A stretch of DNA of 64,000 nt from Burkholderiaceae bacterium (lineage in GTDB: Bacteria; Pseudomonadota; Gammaproteobacteria; Burkholderiales; Burkholderiaceae_E), in contig JAMLIR010000007.1 in the NCBI GenBank assembly GCA_023954045.1, positions 92,669 to 156,668 of the forward strand, written 5' to 3'. The translations under genes and the position numbers were made by a program. The notes below the pieces were generated by a model. The model saw only the letters and a program-made list of their open reading frames with translations, was not told where the DNA came from and did not search any database. Positions 50,252 to 59,798 of the stretch are shown in pieces; position 1 is the stretch's first letter; the number at the start of each line of letters is the position of its first letter.

Positions 50252-50844
50252 TGCGAATGGCGATCGTGGCGCTCGCGCTGGCCGGTCTGGCCGCGCTTCA
50301 CCCCTCCTTCGCCGCAGACGCGGGGCAAGCGCTCCCCCGCAAGCCGGACACCGACTCTGCGGGCAAGGCCGCTCCCGGCGTGGCGGCCCGAGCCGCGCAC
50401 GCCGCGGCCGGGCCCTACTGGTACGAAAACGGCCATAAGAGGCCGCTGCGCATCGACCCGGCCTGGATCGCCGACTTCTCGGCGCCGATGAAGCGAGCGC
50501 CCGGCCACGAGCGCACGCCACTGAAGCGTTTCATCGGCGGCGACAAGGGCCTGGAGGCCATCCCCGACGGCTCGTCGCCGGTGTTCCGCGACGACAACGG
50601 CGCGATGCGTGCGCTCGCCGGCGGCGTCGTCGTGCGCCTGCGCGAAGCCGACGTGCCCGAGGCGCGCGCGCGGCTCGCCGACGCCGGCCTGCTGCCGATC
50701 CGGCCGCTCGACCCTGAGGGGCGCAGCTGGCTGGTGGCGTCGCCCAGCGGGATGCCCTCGCTCGAGCTCGCCAACCAGCTGCACGAGAGCGGCAAGTTCG
50801 AGTCGGCGACGCCGAACTGGTGGCGGCCGCGGTCGCTGAAGTAA
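50248..50844 (+). CDS. Stand-alone subtilase propeptide-like secreted protein
   Basis: A 198-residue exported protein with signal peptide MRMAIVALALAGLAALHPSFA. The segment PYWYENGHKRPLRIDPAWIADFS (from about 56) resembles the start of prodomains in large bacterial S8 proteases. VVVRLREADVPEARARLADAGLLPI and the C-terminal ELANQLHESGKFESATPNWW match the fervidolysin/I9-like prodomain fold, which ends where a catalytic domain would begin. No protease domain follows. ATG 50248 overlaps the protease stop (ATGA), so both are made together. I infer a trans-acting chaperone or inhibitor of the protease. Confidence 0.75.
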   Translation: MMRMAIVALALAGLAALHPSFAADAGQALPRKPDTDSAGKAAPGVAARAAHAAAGPYWYENGHKRPLRIDPAWIADFSAPMKRAPGHERTPLKRFIGGDKGLEAIPDGSSPVFRDDNGAMRALAGGVVVRLREADVPEARARLADAGLLPIRPLDPEGRSWLVASPSGMPSLELANQLHESGKFESATPNWWRPRSLK

Positions 50845-50879
50845 CGTCGCGACTCGCGCCGGACGAGGCGACTACCCGG

Positions 50880-51545
50880 CTACGGCTTCGGCTCGAGCGG
50901 AACCTCGACCCGGCGCGTCACGCCGCTCGGGCCCGGGAAGTCGCCGAGGATCGCACGCGCGAGCAGCGGCAGCACCTCGGCCGGCGTCGACGACTCGAGC
51001 CCGTCGCTGACTGCGGTGCCTTCGTAGACGCGGCGCGGCGGACGCGCAGCCAGATCTTCGATCTCGATGCGCAGCCGGTACTCGTACCAGGCGCGGTCGT
51101 ACTCGACCGGGTAGTAGCCCGGCCCCCACCACGGCCACGGCCCGCCGATGCTGACGCCGCCGCGCGAACCCCAGGTGCCCCACCAGAAATACGGCTGCAC
51201 GGTCGGGTACGCCTCGACGAAGCGGCCCAGTTGCCGCGAGACGCGATAGTCGAAGCCGATCGAGAAGCGCGGGTTCGTCGTCTCCCGGAACCCGGCGCGC
51301 GCGAGCTCGGCGCGCAGCGTGCGCTCCCAGGTGGCGTGCTCGAGGCTGTCGCGCTGGGGCGCGGCGCGCACGAACTGGTAGGTGCGGGGCGCGTCGACCG
51401 GCCACTCGTGGAACGCCGTCAGCTGGCCGCGCAGCGGCGTCGCGCATCCGGCCAGCAGCACCGCCAGTCCGGCCAGGATGCCGGCGATCAAGCGCCGCGC
51501 CGCCCCCGAGCGGACACCGCCGCCCGAACGCTTACAATCGTTCAT
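50880..51545 (-). CDS. DUF4136-type outer-membrane lipoprotein
   Basis: A 221-residue lipoprotein. Signal helix LIAGILAGLAVLLAGC gives Cys about 34; the DUF4136-like body includes YQFVRAAPQRDSLEHATWERTLRAELARAGFRE and RLRIEIEDLAARPPRRVYEGTAVSDG. An aromatic, Gly-rich segment (YFWWGTWGSRGGVSIGGPWPWW) sits mid-protein. Function is unknown. ATG 51545 was chosen over 51566 and 51590, because these would overlap the divergent pepN start. Confidence 0.82.
   Translation of the reverse strand: MNDCKRSGGGVRSGAARRLIAGILAGLAVLLAGCATPLRGQLTAFHEWPVDAPRTYQFVRAAPQRDSLEHATWERTLRAELARAGFRETTNPRFSIGFDYRVSRQLGRFVEAYPTVQPYFWWGTWGSRGGVSIGGPWPWWGPGYYPVEYDRAWYEYRLRIEIEDLAARPPRRVYEGTAVSDGLESSTPAEVLPLLARAILGDFPGPSGVTRRVEVPLEPKP
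51511..51538 (+). promoter_or_regulatory. pepN promoter
   Basis: CGGACA (51511-51516), a 16-bp spacer and TACAAT (51533-51538) precede the pepN ATG by 26 bp. The promoter lies within the 5' end of the divergent DUF4136 gene. Confidence 0.5.
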
Positions 51546-51564
51546 CGCCTGCCTCTTGCTGCTC

Positions 51565-54327
51565 ATGCGAACCGACCAGCCTGTCACCATCCGACGCGTC
51601 GACTATACCCCGCCGGCCTTCCTGGTGGACGAGGTGCGGCTCGACGTCGACCTCGACCCCGGCGACACCGTGGTTCGGGCCGCGCTGCGCCTGCGGCGCA
51701 ACCCGGCGCATCGGCCTGCGGACGGCCAGCCGGCTCCGCTCGTGCTCAACGGCGAGCGTCTCTCGCTCGTTGACCTGCGCGTCGACGGCCGCGTGCTCGC
51801 GGCGCCCGAGTTCGGGATCGACGGCGACACGCTGACCGTGCCGAATGTGCCGGACCGCTTCGAACTCGCGACGGTCTCGCGGATCGCGCCCGCGACGAAC
51901 ACCTCGCTGAGCGGCCTGTACGTCTCGAACGACAACTTCTTCACCCAGTGCGAGGCCGAGGGCTTCCGCCGCATCACCTGGTTCCCGGACCGCCCCGACG
52001 TGATGGCCCGCTACACGGTCACGCTGCGCGCGCCGCGCGAGCGCTATCCGGTGCTGCTGTCGAACGGCAACCTGGTCGCCAGCGGCGACTGCGAGCCTGC
52101 CGGTCCCGACGGCGCCGACCGGCGCGGCTGGCACTGGGCCACCTGGGAAGACCCGTTCCCGAAGCCGAGCTACCTGTTCGCGGTGGTCGCCGGCCGTCTG
52201 GTGGCCACCGAGCGCCGCCTGCGCACCCGCTCGGGCCGCGAGGTGTTGCTGCAGGTCTGGGTCGAGCCGGGCAACGAGGACCGCACCAGCCACGCGCTGG
52301 AGTCGCTGGCGCGCGCGATCCGCTGGGACGAAGAGCGGTACGGCCTCGAACTCGATCTCGACCGCTTCATGATCGTCGCGGTCGGCGACTTCAACATGGG
52401 GGCGATGGAGAACAAGGGGCTGAACATCTTCAATACGAAGTACGTGTTCGCCAATCCGCGCATCGCCACCGACCAGGATTTCGCGGCGATCGAATCGGTC
52501 GTCGGTCACGAGTACTTCCACAACTGGACCGGCAACCGCGTGACCTGCCGCGACTGGTTCCAGCTGACGCTGAAGGAAGGGTTGACGGTGTTCCGCGACC
52601 AGGAATTCTCGGCCGACGTGCTGGCCGCGCGCAGCCCGACGCCCGCCGCGGCGGCCAGCGCGCGCGCGGTCAAGCGCATCGAGGACGTGCGCGTGCTTCG
52701 CGCCGCGCAGTTCCCCGAGGACGCCGGTCCGATGGCCCACCCGATCCGCCCCGACAGCTACCAGGAGATCAACAACTTCTACACGGTGACCGTCTACGAA
52801 AAGGGCGCCGAGGTCATCCGGATGCTCCAGACGCTGGTCGGCCGGGACGGGTTCCGCCGCGGCATGGATCTCTACTTCCAGCGCCACGACGGGCAGGCGG
52901 TCACCTGCGACGACTTCGTCGCCGCGATCGCCGACGCCAACGGCGTCGTGCTGGAGCAGTTCGGGCGCTGGTACTCGCAGGCGGGCACCCCGCGAGTGCG
53001 CGCCAGCGGTCGCTACGACGGGCAGGCGCGCCGCTACGTGCTCGAGCTCGAGCAGCACTGCCCGCCCTCTCCCGGCCAGCCGGCCAAGGCGCCGTTCCAC
53101 ATTCCGCTCGCGCTCGGGCTGGTCGGCCCCGACGGCGGCGACTGCGAATTGCGTGTCTCCGAGCAGCGCGACGGCGCGCTGCGCCCGGCGGCGGCGCGGC
53201 CCGACCGCGACGCGCACGGGCGCACCGTGGTACTCGAGGTCACCGAGCCACGCCACGTGTTCGTGTTCGACGGCATCGACGCAGCGCCGATTCCTTCGCT
53301 GGGCCGCAATTTCTCGGCCCCGGTCGTGATCGAGTTCGACTACGACGACGGGCAACTCGCGTTCCTCGCCGCGCACGACAGCGATCCGTTCAATCGCTGG
53401 GAGGCCGCGCAGCGGCTGGCCGTCAACGGGGTGCTGGCGATCGTCGCCGGAGCCGACCCGGTCCGTCGCAGCGCGCCGCTCGCGGCCGTGCTGCGGCGGC
53501 TGCTCGAGGACGAGTCGCTCGACCCGGCGTTCCGCGACCAGTTGTTCGTGCTGCCCTCGGAGGGTTTCATCGCCGAGCAGCTGCCGGTGGTCGACCCGAT
53601 CGCGTTGCGCAACGCGCGCAACGCGCTGCGGCACGCGATCGCCGGGGCACTCGCCGGGCAATGGGCGCCGGGTTACGCGGCGCTGCGCGACGAAGGTCCC
53701 TACTCGCCCGAGCCCGCAGCCGCGGCGCGGCGTGCGCTGAAGAACACGGTGCTCGCCTGGTGGGTCGAGACGCAGGCACCCGAGGCGATCGCCGCCGCGG
53801 CCGCGCAATTCGAGCGCGCCGACAACATGACCGACCGCGCGGGCGCCCTGCACGCGCTGCTGCGCACGCCGGCGCCGCAGCGCGAGGCGGCGCTCGCCCG
53901 CTTCGCGAAGGACTTCGCCGGCGAACCCCTGGTGCTCGACAAGTGGTTCTCGATGCAGGCGACGATGCACCGGCACGCCGGCGACCCGCCCGTGCTCGCC
54001 AGGGTGCGCGCGTTGCTCGGCCATCCGGCGTTCTCGCTGCGCAACCCGAACCGCGTGCGCGCGCTGGTCGGCAGCTTCTGCAACGGCAACCTCGCCGAGT
54101 TCCACGCGGCCGACGGCTCGGGCTACGCATTCTGGCGCGAGCAGGTGCTCGCGATCGACGCGATCAACCCGCAGGTGGCCGCGCGGCTGGCGCGCGCACT
54201 CGATCGCTGGCGCAAGTTCACGCCCGAGCGCCAGGCTTCGATGCGCGCGGCGCTCGAACAGGTGGCCGCGCACGAGCCGCTGTCCACCGACGTGCGCGAA
54301 ATCGTCGGCAAGGCGCTCGCGTCCTGA
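51565..54327 (+). CDS. pepN: Aminopeptidase N
   Basis: M1-family zinc aminopeptidase of 920 residues, cytoplasmic. The substrate-gripping motif GAMEN is near residue 280, the zinc site [11 protein letters not shown] starts at H315, and the downstream zinc Glu is in [12 protein letters not shown]. The C-terminal region is the alpha-solenoid of proteobacterial PepN ([20 protein letters not shown]). The start ATG 51565 gives the conserved [16 protein letters not shown] opening. fbp follows 22 bp downstream, the order seen in Burkholderiales. Confidence 0.96.
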   Translation: MRTDQPVTIRRVDYTPPAFLVDEVRLDVDLDPGDTVVRAALRLRRNPAHRPADGQPAPLVLNGERLSLVDLRVDGRVLAAPEFGIDGDTLTVPNVPDRFELATVSRIAPATNTSLSGLYVSNDNFFTQCEAEGFRRITWFPDRPDVMARYTVTLRAPRERYPVLLSNGNLVASGDCEPAGPDGADRRGWHWATWEDPFPKPSYLFAVVAGRLVATERRLRTRSGREVLLQVWVEPGNEDRTSHALESLARAIRWDEERYGLELDLDRFMIVAVGDFNMGAMENKGLNIFNTKYVFANPRIATDQDFAAIESVVGHEYFHNWTGNRVTCRDWFQLTLKEGLTVFRDQEFSADVLAARSPTPAAAASARAVKRIEDVRVLRAAQFPEDAGPMAHPIRPDSYQEINNFYTVTVYEKGAEVIRMLQTLVGRDGFRRGMDLYFQRHDGQAVTCDDFVAAIADANGVVLEQFGRWYSQAGTPRVRASGRYDGQARRYVLELEQHCPPSPGQPAKAPFHIPLALGLVGPDGGDCELRVSEQRDGALRPAAARPDRDAHGRTVVLEVTEPRHVFVFDGIDAAPIPSLGRNFSAPVVIEFDYDDGQLAFLAAHDSDPFNRWEAAQRLAVNGVLAIVAGADPVRRSAPLAAVLRRLLEDESLDPAFRDQLFVLPSEGFIAEQLPVVDPIALRNARNALRHAIAGALAGQWAPGYAALRDEGPYSPEPAAAARRALKNTVLAWWVETQAPEAIAAAAAQFERADNMTDRAGALHALLRTPAPQREAALARFAKDFAGEPLVLDKWFSMQATMHRHAGDPPVLARVRALLGHPAFSLRNPNRVRALVGSFCNGNLAEFHAADGSGYAFWREQVLAIDAINPQVAARLARALDRWRKFTPERQASMRAALEQVAAHEPLSTDVREIVGKALAS

Positions 54328-54349
54328 ATCCACGGCAACAGGAAGCACC

Positions 54350-55360
<1,011 letters not shown>

Positions 55361-55856
55361 GCGCGCTGCGCTGGCTCGCAGCCTTTCGTCCGCGGTCGGG
55401 CGGGCTTGCGTCGGCGCGGGCAAAGGCGCGGGCGTTTCGAGCCCGAGCGACGCGTCCGGAGCGGCAGGCGGTGGCGGGCCGGGCCGTGGCCAGCGGGGGC
55501 TGGCAGGGGCGGGCCGGGCGCAGCGGGGCCCCGTCGCTCGGGTCGATGTCGGCGGCGCCGAGCAGCGCAGCCTCGGGGTCGGCGCGCGAAGCGCGCTTCG
55601 TCCATCACTCTCGCGGCGATTGTCTGAGCGCAGCGCGCGAAGCGCGCGGAGCGAGTTTCGCCGCGCGACCCCGAGGTGAGCAGCACAGGGCAGTCGGTGC
55701 GAAGCACCGACCGCCGTCGTCAGCAACCCGAGCGACGGGGCCCCGCTGCGCCCGGCCCGCCCCTGCCAGCCCCCGCTGGCCACGGCCCGGCCCGCCACCG
55801 CCTGCCGCGAGCGCGCCAACCCCGGCACGAAAGAGCCGCCTCCGAGCGTGCAATCG
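55361..55856. other. 496-bp intergenic region between convergent genes, mostly repeat
   Basis: No gene is supported here. The region is dominated by the inverted-repeat element at 55461-55808, flanked by about 100 bp of very GC-rich sequence on the fbp side and about 48 bp on the other. Open frames crossing it are by-products of the base composition. Confidence 0.8.
55461..55808. repeat. 348-bp element with 83-bp perfect terminal inverted repeats
   Basis: Bases 55461-55543 and 55726-55808 are exact reverse complements over 83 bp. The 182-bp interior has a nested repeat (CCTCGGGGTCG at 55571-55581 against CGACCCCGAGG) and three small GAA-loop hairpins: GCGCGC-GAA-GCGCGC at 55582-55596 and 55633-55647, and GTCGGTGC-GAA-GCACCGAC at 55693-55711. 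No target-site duplication or coding capacity was found. It lies between convergent fbp and acetyltransferase genes. It could be a MITE-like element or a very large bidirectional termination structure. Confidence 0.85.
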
Positions 55857-58568
55857 TCAGTCGATCGACCGCCAGACCCGCTTGAGCGAAGGATCGTCCA
55901 GGTCGGTCTCGATGCGGAACCCCAGCGCCCGCATCAGCCCGATCATCGGCGCATTGATCGCCAGCACGAAGCCCTCGATGCGCTTCAGTCCCTTCGCCCG
56001 CGCCGCGTCGATGATCGCCTGCATCAGCGTCGTGCCCAGCCCCTGGCCGTGGAAGCGGTCGGCGATCGCGATTGCGAACTCGCAGGTCTCGCGGTCGGGA
56101 TTGAGCAGGTAGCGCACCACGCCGATGATGGTCTCGTCGCCGCCCTCGGCCTGCGCGTCGTCGGGGCCGATCGTCGCGACCAGCGCCAGCTCGCGGTCGT
56201 AGTCGATCTGCGTGTAGCGCACGAGCATCCGCGGCGTGAGCTCGGTGAGCGCGGAGATGAAGCGGAAATAGCGCGACTGCTCGGACAGCCCGCGCACGAA
56301 ACGCTGCAGCCGCTCGCCGTCCTCGGCGCGGATCGGGCGGATCGTGTACCAGCGGCCGTCGCGCAACGCGCGCTCGCCGACCATGTGCGCCGGGTACGGC
56401 ATGATCGCCATGTGACCGTAGCGCGGCCCCGCGGGCGCGTCACCGGGCGACCACGCGCGCGGCGTCTCGCGATCGATCAAGATCCGCCCGTCGACGGCAA
56501 CGACGCCGGCGCCGTCGGCGATGATCGGGTTGATGTCCATCTCGGCAATCTGCGGCAATTCGCAGACCATCTCGGAGACCCGCACCAGCACCCGCACCAG
56601 CGCCTCGACGTCGATCGCCGGCGCGCCCCGGAACTCGCCCAGCGTCTGCGCGACGCGGGTGCGCGCGATCATGCTGCGCGCGAGGAAGCTGTTCAACGGC
56701 GGGAACTCGAGCGTGGTGTCGCGCACCACCTCGACCCGCGTGCCGCCGTTGCCGAACGCGATCACCGGACCGAACAGCCGGTCGCGGAACACGCCGACGT
56801 AGAGCTCGCGGCCGTGACGCCCGGACCTCATCGGCTGCAGCGTCACGCCGTCCGTGCGCGCGTCCGGACGCGCAGCGCGCACGGCCTCGACGATCGCCGC
56901 GAACTGGCGCCTCACCTCGGTGGCGTTGCGCACGCTGAGCACGACGCCGCCGACGTCGCTCTTGTGGGCGACGTCGGCCGAACTGATCTTCATCGCGACC
57001 GGATAGCCGACCTGCGCCGCGAGCGCCACGGCCTCGTCGGCATCGCGCGCGAGCACGGTGCGGTTCACCGGCACGTGGAAGGCCGCGAGCAGCGTCTTCG
57101 ACTCGAGCTCGGTCAGCACCTCGCGGCCGGCGGCGAGCGCGTCGTCGACGACGCGGCGGGCCGCGCCGAGGTCGGGCGGCTCCATCTCGGACAGCGAGGT
57201 CGGCACCTGCTGCAGCAGCATCTGGTTCTGGTAGAACGTGGCGACCGTCGAGAACGCGTCGACCGCCGCCTCCGGCGTGCGGTAGACGGGTATTCCCGCG
57301 GCGTCGAGCCGCCCGCGCAGCGCGCGCGTCGAGCTGTCGCCGAGCCAGCAGGCGAACAGCGGCTTGACCAGCGTGCGCCCGATCGTCGCGACGCGATCGG
57401 TGATCGCGTCGACGGGCACGCCGGCGTACGGCGTCATCATCGCCAGCATCGCATCGCACTCGGGATCGTAGGCGATCGACTCGATCGCCGCCGCGTAGGC
57501 GTCGGCGTCGGCCGCCACGCCCAGGTTCAGCGGATTGACGATCTCGACGCCCGGCAGCGCGTCGCCGAGCCGGCGCTGCGTCGGCGCAGTCAACGGCGAC
57601 AGGCGGATGCCCTGGAAGAAGGCCTGGTCGGCGGCGAGGACCGCCGGGCCGTTGCCGTTCGAGATCACCGCGAGCCGCTTGCCGATCGGCCAGTTGCGCG
57701 ACGCGAGGTAGCGCACGGCCGTGAACAGTTGCGTGAACAGGCGCACCTGCACCACGCCCGCGCGGCGCAGCGCCGCCGTGTAGACCGCGTCGCCGGCGAC
57801 GATCGCGCCCGAGTGGGTCCGCGCGCCCGGCCGCGCCGCGTGGTCGCGCCCGCCCTTGAGCACGACGACCGGCTTCACGGTCGCAAGCGCGCGCAGCGCG
57901 CTCATGAAGCTGCGCGAATCGCGCACCGCCTCCAGGTAGACCACGACCGCGCGCGTCGCCGCGTCGCTGGCGAGGAAGTCCAGCACCTGCGCGACGTCGA
58001 CGTCGATCTCGGCGCCCAGCGACACCGCGAGCGAGAAGCCGATCGTGCTGTCGCCGGCCCAGTCGAGCACGGCGGCGCCCAGGACGCCCGACTGCGACAC
58101 CAGCGCGACGTTGCCCGCCGGCGGGATCGTTCCCATGCGGCCGGCGTCGAGCCGCCGGGCGGGCCGCACGAAACCCATCGTCGCGGGGCCGAGCAGGCGG
58201 ATTCGCGATTCGCGCGCGATCGCGGCGAGCTCGGCCGAATGTTCGGGCGTCGCATGCGGCGACAGCAGCACCGCGTTGCGTGCGCGCAGCGCGGCGGCCG
58301 CGCGCAGCGCCTGCGCCTCGCGCGCGGCGTCGACCGCGATCAGCGCGAGGTCGCAGCCCTTGGACGCCGCCTCCTCCTCCCCGCCGCCCCAGTCGGCCTG
58401 CGCCGCGCAGGCGAGCGCCTCGTCGGGGGTCAGGCGGCGCGCCTGCACGTTCGCGTCGCCCAGTTGCCGCGCCAGCTCGTCGATCCAGCCGGGCTGCACG
58501 CCGGGCTCGACCAGCAGCGCGACCGTCGCCGGGTCGAACAGCGTGGCCAGCTCGTGCAGGTGCTGCAT
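55857..58568 (-). CDS. Acyl-CoA ligase-like/GNAT protein lysine acetyltransferase (Pat/PatZ type)
   Basis: A 903-residue protein. Residues about 1-470 are a CoA-binding and ADP-forming acyl-CoA ligase-like region; the first 70 residues are divergent. H252 in ARTHSGAIVAGD occupies the place of the ligase phospho-His. Residues about 490-725 are ATP-grasp (ESKTLLAAFHVPVNRT, GYPVAMKISSADVAHKSDVGGV). Residues about 740-903 are a GNAT domain (FAIAIADRFHGQGLGTTLMQAII). Pat enzymes acetylate and silence acetyl-CoA synthetase and other proteins. It starts 15 bp after an HDAC-family gene on the same strand. Confidence 0.9.
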   Translation of the reverse strand: MQHLHELATLFDPATVALLVEPGVQPGWIDELARQLGDANVQARRLTPDEALACAAQADWGGGEEEAASKGCDLALIAVDAAREAQALRAAAALRARNAVLLSPHATPEHSAELAAIARESRIRLLGPATMGFVRPARRLDAGRMGTIPPAGNVALVSQSGVLGAAVLDWAGDSTIGFSLAVSLGAEIDVDVAQVLDFLASDAATRAVVVYLEAVRDSRSFMSALRALATVKPVVVLKGGRDHAARPGARTHSGAIVAGDAVYTAALRRAGVVQVRLFTQLFTAVRYLASRNWPIGKRLAVISNGNGPAVLAADQAFFQGIRLSPLTAPTQRRLGDALPGVEIVNPLNLGVAADADAYAAAIESIAYDPECDAMLAMMTPYAGVPVDAITDRVATIGRTLVKPLFACWLGDSSTRALRGRLDAAGIPVYRTPEAAVDAFSTVATFYQNQMLLQQVPTSLSEMEPPDLGAARRVVDDALAAGREVLTELESKTLLAAFHVPVNRTVLARDADEAVALAAQVGYPVAMKISSADVAHKSDVGGVVLSVRNATEVRRQFAAIVEAVRAARPDARTDGVTLQPMRSGRHGRELYVGVFRDRLFGPVIAFGNGGTRVEVVRDTTLEFPPLNSFLARSMIARTRVAQTLGEFRGAPAIDVEALVRVLVRVSEMVCELPQIAEMDINPIIADGAGVVAVDGRILIDRETPRAWSPGDAPAGPRYGHMAIMPYPAHMVGERALRDGRWYTIRPIRAEDGERLQRFVRGLSEQSRYFRFISALTELTPRMLVRYTQIDYDRELALVATIGPDDAQAEGGDETIIGVVRYLLNPDRETCEFAIAIADRFHGQGLGTTLMQAIIDAARAKGLKRIEGFVLAINAPMIGLMRALGFRIETDLDDPSLKRVWRSID

Positions 58569-58583
58569 CGCCCGGCTCGCGGG

Positions 58584-59510
58584 TCAGTCCAGGCCCAGCA
58601 GCGCCCGCAAATGCAGTTCGACGCAACGGGCGAGCGAGGCGAGGTGATAGCCGCCCTCGAGCGTCGAAACCACGCGCCCCGCGCAGGACTCGTCGGCGAA
58701 CCGCGCGATCTCGGCGCTGACCCACGCGTAGTCCTCGTCGCGCCAGCCGAGGTGGCTCATGTCGTCCTCGCGGTGCGCATCGAAGCCCGCGGAGACGAAC
58801 AGCATCTGCGGCCGGAATGCCCGCAGCGCCGGCAGCCAGCGGTCGGTGACCGCGGCGCGCAGCGCCGTGCCGTCGCTGTAGGGCGGCAGGCCGACGTTGC
58901 ACATGTTGGGGCCGCGCGCCTCCTCGCCGTTGAACGGATAGAGGCGCGTCTGGAACGTCGAGACCATCAGCACGCGATCGTCCCCGGCCAGGATCTCCTC
59001 GCTGCCGTTGCCGTGGTGGACGTCGAAGTCGATGAGCGCGACGCGCTCGACGCCGAGGACGTCGGTGGCGTGGCGGATGCCGACCGCCACGTTGTTGAAG
59101 AAGCAGAACCCCATCGCCTGGCCGCTGGTGGCGTGATGGCCCGGCGGCCGCACGGCGCAGAACGCCATCTTGTAGTCGCCGCGCACCACCAGTTCGGTGG
59201 CGAGCACCAGTGCCCCGGCGGCGTGCAGCGCCGCGGTCCAGGTGTACGGATTCATCGCGGTGTCGGGATCGAGGCTGGCGTAGCCCTCTGCCGGCGACGC
59301 CGCCTGCAGCTCGTAGTAGTGGCGCATGTCGTGCGCGCGGTCGATCTGCTCGGGCGTGGCCGCCGGCGCCTCGAGCGTGTCCATCACGTCGAGGACCCCG
59401 CGCAACAGCAGGCGATCGGAAATCGCCGCCAGCCGCTCCGGGCATTCCGGGTGGTGCGGACCCATCTCATGGCGCACGAAGCTCGGATGGGTGATGTAGG
59501 CTGCCTTCAC
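58584..59510 (-). CDS. HDAC-family (class II-like) deacetylase
   Basis: A 308-residue zinc hydrolase of the histone deacetylase/acetoin utilisation/acetylpolyamine amidohydrolase superfamily. Motifs are HPECPERLAAI, the double His in RPPGHHATSGQAMGFCFFNNVAVG, zinc ligands in DFDVHHGNGSEE, FVSAGFDAHREDD and LEGGYHL. The start is GTG 59510 with GGAGGAG upstream. It sits immediately before the acetyltransferase gene, so it may remove the acetyl groups that enzyme adds; acetylpolyamine cleavage is the alternative. Confidence 0.9.
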   Translation of the reverse strand: MKAAYITHPSFVRHEMGPHHPECPERLAAISDRLLLRGVLDVMDTLEAPAATPEQIDRAHDMRHYYELQAASPAEGYASLDPDTAMNPYTWTAALHAAGALVLATELVVRGDYKMAFCAVRPPGHHATSGQAMGFCFFNNVAVGIRHATDVLGVERVALIDFDVHHGNGSEEILAGDDRVLMVSTFQTRLYPFNGEEARGPNMCNVGLPPYSDGTALRAAVTDRWLPALRAFRPQMLFVSAGFDAHREDDMSHLGWRDEDYAWVSAEIARFADESCAGRVVSTLEGGYHLASLARCVELHLRALLGLD

Positions 59511-59665
59511 GCTGTGCTCCTCCGGGGAACACTGTAGCGCACCGCCGCGCCCGCCGGTCCGGATCCTCGCCGTGACGGACACGCTCGAGGCGCCGAGCCA
59601 CGCCGTCGGGACGTCCGGCGTGCCGGAACCGCTGGAGGGACTGAGGGACTGGGGGAATGGGGAGA

Positions 59666-59739
59666 TGGAGCGGGTGAAGGGAATCGAACCCTCGTATGCA
59701 GCTTGGGAAGCTGCCGTTCTACCATTGAACTACACCCGC
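59666..59739 (-). tRNA. tRNA-Gly (anticodon CCC)
   Basis: On the minus strand the acceptor stem is GCGGGTG/CACCCGC, the D-arm TAGTTCAATGGTAGAA, the anticodon arm GCAGC-TTCCCAA-GCTGC (anticodon CCC, reading GGG) and the T-arm GAGGGTTCGATTCCCTT. The discriminator base is T, and CCA is encoded at 59668-59666. TACACT (59756-59751) is a suitable -10. Confidence 0.96.
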
Positions 59740-59798
59740 GCGCGGTGCGTAGTGTACCGTGGAGCCGCCACCCGGGCCACGGCGGGGACGACGGCCGA

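Noticed and set aside
48611-50844. Frameshift splitting one protease gene
   Set aside because: The prodomain-like part lies after the catalytic and P-domains and has its own signal peptide, so one indel could not restore a normal protease.
55361-55856. Coding sequence inside the inverted-repeat region
   Set aside because: All frames there are Arg/Ala/Gly/Pro low-complexity and follow from the repeat; no homologous domain or start signal.
55848-59537. Open reading frame of about 1229 codons on the plus strand
   Set aside because: It is the antisense of the acetyltransferase and deacetylase genes; its composition (Arg, His, Asp, Gln-rich) is typical of a shadow frame in high-GC DNA, and no domain is visible.
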